DNA from: Lunularia cruciata
Taxonomy: Eukaryota; Streptophyta; Marchantiopsida; Lunulariales; Lunulariaceae
NCBI GenBank assembly: GCA_948567375.1
Contig: OX419757.1
Coordinates: 74,593,836 to 74,657,835 of the forward strand
DNA: 64,000 nt
Reading direction: 5' to 3'
Shown here: positions 57,909 to 64,000 of the stretch, one piece after another
Layout: each line of letters starts with the position of its first letter
How positions within the stretch are numbered: position 1 is the stretch's first letter
Notes under the pieces: model-generated
Databases searched by the model: none
What the model saw: the letters and a program-made list of their open reading frames with translations, nothing else
Told to the model about the DNA's origin: nothing
Position numbers and translations under genes: made by a program

Positions 57909-60900
57909 TATTCCCCCACCGCTAGTTGGTGACGTCCTCGTCGCCATTGAAGCTTCAAACTCTTGGATGGCCGTCTGTGCATTCATGAGGTGAGAAAGAG
58001 GTTCCCTTGTGGCATCATGAAGGGGATACCCTTTCCAAAGGACCTTGTACTCAATATGTTGTCAGCGTACTCGTTGGATGTGACGATGTGCAAGGATACG
58101 ATCAACTTCGTACTCCTCATGATCATTGATAAGGATAGGGAGAAGAGGAGGTTGGACTCGAGAGGAAAAAGAACAAAGAATTTCAACTTGGAAATATGAA
58201 AGATAGGATGGATGCGTATATGACAAGGCAAGGCAAGGCAAGTCAATAAGCAATATGAGAGACAATTTGGGTGACATCAAAAGGTCCTATCCAATTTGGG
58301 GTAAGTTTACAAACTTGGGTATTAACTAGGAGGGGTAGATTACTAGAGGATAGCATACCTTTATCACCGATTTCAAAGGTGAGATCACGACGATGGTGGT
58401 CTGCATATTGTTTTTGATGATTCTGAGCAACAAGGAGGTGAGATTTGGCTTGTTGGAGAGATTTGGATATGGTGGTCAAGAAGGTTGAAGTATGAGGGAC
58501 CTTAGACAGGGGAGGAGCAAGAAGAGAATCTAGGACAAGTGGATCTTGGCCAAAATTGAGAAAAAAAGGAAAGAATCCAATGCTTGCTTGTTTAGAATTG
58601 TTGTATGCAAACTCCACAACTATAAGACATTCTCTCAATTGGTATGGTGAATGTTGAGAAAGGTATGAAGCATATCTTCCAAGGTGCAATTTTCATGTTC
58701 ATTTTGTCTATCAGTTTGAAGATGATAGGTTGTGGACAAAGCAAGCTTGGTGCCAAGTATCTAGAAGAGAGTTTGCCAAAACTTTCTGTTGAAGCGAGGA
58801 TCACGGTCGGAGATGAGTACACATGGCACCCCATGATGTTTGAATGCATTATCAAAGGAGAGTTGTGCCAAGGTTAGAGCATCCACAGTATCAACCGTTG
58901 GTGCCAAATGGATTTGCTTACTAAGCTTATCCACAAACACCACAATTGTTATGTGACCTTGTTGTGTCTTGGGCAAGAAGGTGATGAGATCTAAGCTCAC
59001 ATGTTCCCAACAAGTAGTTGGAATCGGAAGTGGCCGAAGGAGTCCACTTGGCTTCTAGTTACGGGCCTTGTTGCGTTGACAACTCTCACACGATTGGACA
59101 AACTACCAAACATCTTGTATCATGTTGGGCCAGCACCATTGGTGTTGGAAAGTATCCAAGGTCTTGTCCACCCCCATGTGACCAGCTATTGGTAGGTCAT
59201 GGGCTTCTTGAAGGCGCACAAGTCGGAGATCACCTTTGGTTGAAACATAGATCCGGTCTACATGGAATAGAAGGCCTTCCTTGAAGGAGAAGGTGTTGTA
59301 CTCCTTGTCGCTTGCTGTTAGATGACCATGTATTATTTAGAAAAATGGATCTTGTTGTAGAGTTGACCGAAACTCGTTATGGACCTTAGGGTCAATTAAC
59401 ACTATTGTAATTGCCGCTATGATGAAAGGAAGAGACTTCAAATCAGGTCATCATCATAAAGAATTAGGGATGACATGGAACCAACTTGGTTTGTACTCAA
59501 GTTTGATTTCAAACAATTGGAGTTGCTCTTCCCATCAATGATGTTGACTCTTCATGTGTTCCAAGTGTAAGGTCTGCAACAATGGCTTGTGATCAGTTCG
59601 CATGATCACTTGTTTCCCCAAGAGATAATGCCTCTATACCTTGGTGGCATATACCATTGCAAGTTGTTCACGCTCTTGAGTAGAGTAATTTCTTTAGCTG
59701 TATTTAGACGGTGAGACACAAAGGCAACGGGATGTAGTTCATCTGGGAATTCTTGTTGTAACACAGCTCCAATTGCAAAGTTAGAAGCATCAAAATCAAC
59801 CACACAAGATAGTTGAGGATCATATAAGTTGAAGAATTGGTCTTAAAGACACCATATGCTTTAGCTTCTAGAATGCTTCTTCATGCTTGGTGGTCCACTG
59901 GAAGCTCAAGCTCTTTCTCAAGAGGTCAGTCGATGGTGTAGCCACATGAACATAATAGTGGATGAACCGTCGGTAAAAATTGGCCAGTCCATTGAATGCC
60001 CATATTTCTATAGCATCCTTCGGGGCAGGCCAATCAGTAATGGTCTTGATTTTCTCTTCTTCTATCTTGATCCCCTCTAATGAGATCTTATGACCCAAGA
60101 AGGTAACCTCTTTCTACCAAAAGGCATACTTTGACTTCTTGTAGTAAAATTTCCATTATTGTAGTTGTCTTAGGACTTCTCGTACATGATTCACGTGTTC
60201 TACCTTTATCTTACTAAAGGTTAAAATATCATCCAAGAACACCACCACAGATCAATCCAATAGTCCATCCAACACCCAATGCATCTGATCCATGAAGACT
60301 GTTGGAGCATTAGTGAGTCTAAAAGGTAGAACTCTCCACTCAAAATGTCCATACCTTATGCAAAAGGTAGTCTTTTGCACATCCTCTCTATCAATAGGAA
60401 TTTGCCAATAGCCGCTACAAAGGTCCAACTTGGAAAAGTAGCATGCTCGACTTAGTTGATCAAGCAACTCATCAATCCAAGGCAAGGAATATGCATTCTT
60501 CATAGTTTGCTTATTAAGCCTATGATAATAAATACAAAAATGAAGTCCTCCATCCTTCTTTGGGACAAATATTACCGGTGCTCCCCAATGAGAGGTACTA
60601 TGTCGTATGAAGTCTATCTCCAATAACTCTGTAAGTTTTGTTTGCAACTCCTCCAACTCCTTTGGCGAGAGCCGATAGAGTTGTCTGCTCATTAGAGTAC
60701 TCCTTGGCAATAACTCAATCTTGAAGGGCATACCTCGATTTGGAGGGTAATCACTTTGGTAGATCATCCAGAAACATGTCCGCAAACTCTTGAACTATCC
60801 AATCAACCATTGCTTGATGAGGCCCTTGGCCCTCCTTCAATTGTTCTTGTGCAATCAGCTTGAACTACACCGTGAATATGGACTTATCTTCCTACAAAGC

Positions 60901-62694
60901 TTGCTCTGTGGTTGTTTTACTAACCAACTTCCCTTCCAAGGACTCATCTCTCTTCCAAGCTTGCTCCATGGTTGTCTTCTTGGCAAACTTCCCATCTTGG
61001 GACTCATCTTCCTTCAAGGTTCACTCTACCTTCTTGACAAACTTCTCATCTTGGGACTATTCTTAGGTGTCTTACTCAGAGGTGCCAGACAACCTAATCG
61101 GAAATTTCTACCGTGGTGTTGTACCTGAATTTGTCATCGGTTCTAATCAAATTGAACCTTATGACGTTCAAGCCAAGGTAGACCTAGAATGATATCATAG
61201 TGTAAAGGTGCCACTACAAACCTCAGACACTCCAAATACTCCTTTCTAATCTTGAAGGTAACAGGATGCAAGGTGTGGAATGCAAAACTCTTTCGACCAT
61301 CCGCCATCATCAAACTACTTCCAATCATTGGCTTGATAGGAATACACAATTCCTTTGCTACTTGCATAGACATGCAATTCTCTGAAATTCCAGAATCAAC
61401 CAAAATCCTACAACCCAAATTAGATATCGTACCTTGCAAGTGAAGCGAACTTGCATAGGTTGAGCCTTCAATCCCATTTGAACTAATCAAGCTCCGAGTA
61501 GGCAACTCAAAATCTACTACTTGGATTTCTTCATTTCCTTGATCATTCTGTTCCACAAACTCCATTTGGGCAACTTGTCAAGGTCATCCATTCCTAAGTG
61601 GGCATTCAGTAATGCAATGTCCAACTTGGCGACAATAAAAACAACCTCCATTTTATTGCAATATTTCTTTATCCTTTGTACCAAGGGGTCTCCGTTGGAT
61701 AGCATCAATTTCCATTGGTGCCAATTCTTCCATCCGTGCATAATGTACTAGTAGGCCTTGTGTAGGTAGAGGTTGAGACGAAGTTATCGCCACCACAGAA
61801 TCAAAGCGCTTAGCCAATTGCATGGCTTCTTCTACATTTTGTGGTTCCCGCATGGTCACCTCTAATTTGGTTTGTGACTTCAATCTCCACACAAATTGAT
61901 CTAGAACTTCACCTTCTTGTATATCTAGAATCTGCATGATGATGTTTTGAAATTGTGTGATGTAGCTCCTTATTGAGCCAACTTGCTTCAACTCCGCCAA
62001 TTTATCTTGTGCGGCTTGGGTTGCATTTATAGTTTAAAACTGATCTAATATTGCATCCTTGAATTTTTCCCATGTCAAAATTGGTGCAACAATCTATCGT
62101 TCCATTCACTCCATTTGGAATCACCACCAAAGTTTTGCCACACCATCTAATTGGCTAGAGGCCAAGAGAATCTATTTCCGTTCATCTTGAAGATTGGTGG
62201 TTCCAAAGTAACGTTCGTACTCAAACACAAAATTCCCCATTGTGCCCGAAAGATTCTTTCCTTCAAACACCTTTGGTTTTGGAAATCAAATGCAATCTTC
62301 TCCATCTCGAATTGGCACTCTCTCTATATGTTCTCATCATTGCTGATCTCATTCATCCAACAATTGAGTAAGGTGCTTGATTTGTTGCTACATTGCAAGG
62401 ATAACATCCAGTATTGCTGCCATAGCTACTACTCTATCCTACAACTCCCAATTTATCTAATTGATTAGCACATAAATGCCACACGTCCACCGTTCTCCAT
62501 AAGTTACAACCAGAAGTATCAAGGGTTCCTCAAGCACGATGATCATATGTAGAAAATCTTGCCCAAAGCACGAGGTGATGAATCGTGTGAAATGATGCTT
62601 GGGTAATATCTGGACATGAAAATCCCAATGGTTGGGCGGAAGTGGATTTGGTGGTCCATAAATTCCATCCATCCCATTCTTGCTTTGATGTCAT
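57909..62694 (-). pseudogene. Ty3/gypsy chromovirus internal region 2 (gag-pol remnant, better preserved)
   Basis: 5' to 3' on the minus strand: untranslated leader with a damaged tRNA primer site next to LTR 3, gag (61653-62000: VGSIRSYITQFQ), zinc knuckle CFYCRQVGHCITEC (about 61605-61650), protease with intact DSG (61143-61565: ILVDSGISENCM), RT (60252-60785: PKKDGGLHF, FSKLDLCSGYWQIPI; FLDD catalytic motif near 60230), RNase H (59606-59803: DASNFAIGAVLQQE), integrase (58761-59000: DKLSKQIHLAP, SDRDPRF; 58243-58689) and chromodomain (about 57930-58135: EEYEVDRILAHR ... KVLWKGYPL). Several stops (one inside the chromodomain, others in RT) break it, so it is not autonomous. Confidence 0.9.
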
Positions 62695-63120
62695 TGTAAA
62701 AGACCACCACCGAGGAGAGAAATAGGAGAATGGAAACTCACATTGGGACACTTGAACGAGGGAAAACTTTGAATGCCCTAGCATGAGCTTTGGCTTTGGT
62801 ATTTATAGGTAGCATACAAAGTCCTTGAGAAGCTTCTCAAGAAGCTTCCACAAACCGCTTTCTTAGAGTGCAAGCCAAGTTAACTAGGAAGCTTCTCAAG
62901 AAACTTCCTTTTAGAAGCCTTCTACTTGGCGTGCAAGCTAAGCTAGTTAGAAGCTTCTAAAAGCTTCCTTCTAGAAGCTATCTGATTGGGGTGCAAGTTA
63001 ACTAGTTGGGAAGCTTCTTAAGAAGCTTCCGAGATGCTTCTAGAATATTCTAGAATAATTTGGCTTATTCTTTACTTTGTTAGCCTTACTAAATACGTCA
63101 CTAAAATTCATATTTTTACA
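62695..63120 (-). repeat. chromovirus LTR 3
   Basis: 426 bp, starts tgtaaaagac and ends tatttttaca on the plus strand. It serves as 5' LTR of internal region 2. The minus-strand TATA is at 62800-62807. An HSE-like array near 62950-62975 is like that of LTR 2 but with one GAA changed to AAA. Confidence 0.88.
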
Positions 63121-63357
63121 CTACCCCTAATCTATCTAATTTATTAACACATAGAAGTAGCCCATCCACTGTTCTCCATAAGTTACAACCGGAAGTAATA
63201 TGGTGATCATACGCATAAATCATATCCAAAGTGTGAGATGATGAATTGTGTGAAATAATGCTTGGGTATTACTTGGACACAAAAATCCCAATGGTTTGGT
63301 GGAATTGGATTTGGTGGTCCATAAATTCCATCCATCCCATTCTTGCTCTAATACAAA
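63121..63357 (-). mobile_element. deleted chromovirus internal region 3 (leader only)
   Basis: 237 bp aligning with the leader of internal region 2 (62445-62694), ending with a primer-site-like ttgtattagagc on the minus strand next to LTR 4. All coding sequence and the purine tract are missing, so LTR 3, this leader and LTR 4 form an internally deleted derivative. Confidence 0.8.
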
Positions 63358-63769
63358 TGTAAAAGACCGAGACCGAGGAGAGAAATAGGAGAATGGAAAT
63401 TCACATTAGGACACTTGAATGTGAGAAAACTCCAAATGCCTAGCATGAGCTTTGGCTTTGGTATTTAAAGGTAGCATACAAGGCCCTTGAGAAGCTTCTC
63501 AAGAAGCTCCTTGAGCTGCTTTCTTAGAGTGCGGACCAAAGTTAACTAGGAAGCTTCTCAAGAAACTTCCTTCTAGAACTCGCCTACTTGGCATGCAAGC
63601 TAAGCTTGTTGGAAGCTTCTAGAAGCTACCTACATGGGGTGCAAGTTAAGCTAGTCGAGAAGCTTCCCAAGAAGCTTCCTAGATGCTTCTAGAATATTTT
63701 GGGCTAATTTGGTTTATTCTCTACTTTGTTAGCTTAACTAACTACGTCGCTAAACTCCATATCAAGACA
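63358..63769 (-). repeat. chromovirus LTR 4
   Basis: About 412 bp. The end is eroded: plus strand ...catatcaagaca where the others have catattgttaca. The minus-strand TATA-like box (tatttaaa) is at 63462-63469. Confidence 0.8.
63612..63624 (-). promoter_or_regulatory. three-unit heat-shock element in LTR 4
   Basis: GAAGCTTCTAGAA is a perfect GAAnnTTCnnGAA trimer, about 140 bp upstream of this LTR's TATA-like box on the minus strand. Confidence 0.55.
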
Positions 63770-64000
63770 AACTCCTCCATAGATAATAGGCCTACCCCTC
63801 TGCACAAGATTGGTATAGAAGTCTATCTATGTTCCAAATCCCTCATCATGTACTCAAATGTCCATGGTCCAATGATATCACCAAAGACTCTCATAATCCT
63901 TCTATCAAAATCTCACATACGTGATAAAAAAGTCAAGGAAGGGAGAACCTTGCATAGAAGGTAAGTCAATCAACATGCAATACTAGTGGAGAGTATACTA
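63770..64000 (-). mobile_element. non-LTR retrotransposon copy C/E, 5' part (runs off the window)
   Basis: The reverse complement matches copy A near 7210-7355: landmarks cctctgcacaagattggta and actcaaatgtcca, then the ctcataatcc...tcaccaaagactc region. It continues the element interrupted at 52653, so the two pieces are one minus-strand insertion split by the chromovirus chain. The 5' end lies beyond the window. Confidence 0.8.

Noticed and set aside
1..64000. tRNA, rRNA, CRISPR or organelle-derived DNA
   Set aside because: I looked for tRNA B-box-like motifs with matching acceptor stems, repeat-spacer arrays and known rRNA or plastid segments and saw none. A ggttcggaatcc near 13050 has no tRNA context.

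Overview
This window looks like nuclear DNA of a land plant. It carries an intron-rich class III peroxidase, a malectin-like LRR receptor kinase homologue, two plant-type bHLH factors, and Ty1/copia and chromodomain Ty3/gypsy LTR retrotransposons. Introns are short (mostly 80-400 bp) and gene density is low (four genes in 64 kb). The closest bHLH matches I recall are the EAT1/bHLH10-89-91 clade and a divergent stomatal-type (Ia) clade. A bryophyte-grade plant, perhaps a liverwort, is my guess; the sequence does not prove it.

Layout. 1-4.3 kb: no recognisable gene, one MITE-like inverted repeat. 4.3-8.6 kb: a full-length but decayed non-LTR retrotransposon (copy A) with exact 15-bp target-site duplications, itself split by a solo LTR. 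8.6-10.9 kb: an older fragment of the same family, a foldback palindrome and an AT microsatellite. 10.9-18.5 kb: two tail-to-tail bHLH genes, each with a phase-0 intron at the same place in the bHLH loop. 18.5-26.5 kb: AT-rich DNA without genes. 26.5-29.3 kb: a four-exon membrane-anchored class III peroxidase. 29.9-37.2 kb: another non-LTR copy (D), interrupted by a solo LTR with exact TSDs and by a complete but dead copia element. 38.0-41.8 kb: non-LTR copy B, uninterrupted. 43.8-50.3 kb: a 16-exon receptor gene (about 1091 aa) whose kinase domain has lost key catalytic residues. 51.4-64.0 kb: a minus-strand non-LTR copy (C/E) split by an 11-kb chain of chromovirus LTRs and internal regions (LTR-int-LTR-int-LTR-deleted int-LTR).

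The genes do not form an operon-like unit. The two bHLH genes are the only pair that could be functionally linked: both belong to lineages tied to specialised cell differentiation (tapetum/spore wall, and stomata/seta). The most unusual signals are: a non-LTR family whose C-terminal region resembles a restriction-like endonuclease rather than an AP endonuclease; chromovirus LTRs with canonical heat-shock-element arrays upstream of their TATA boxes; and a receptor pseudokinase (HRD changed to HGN, alpha-C Glu changed to Lys, DFG changed to DYG, shortened activation loop). All exon coordinates were read by eye from GT/AG sites and reading-frame continuity.
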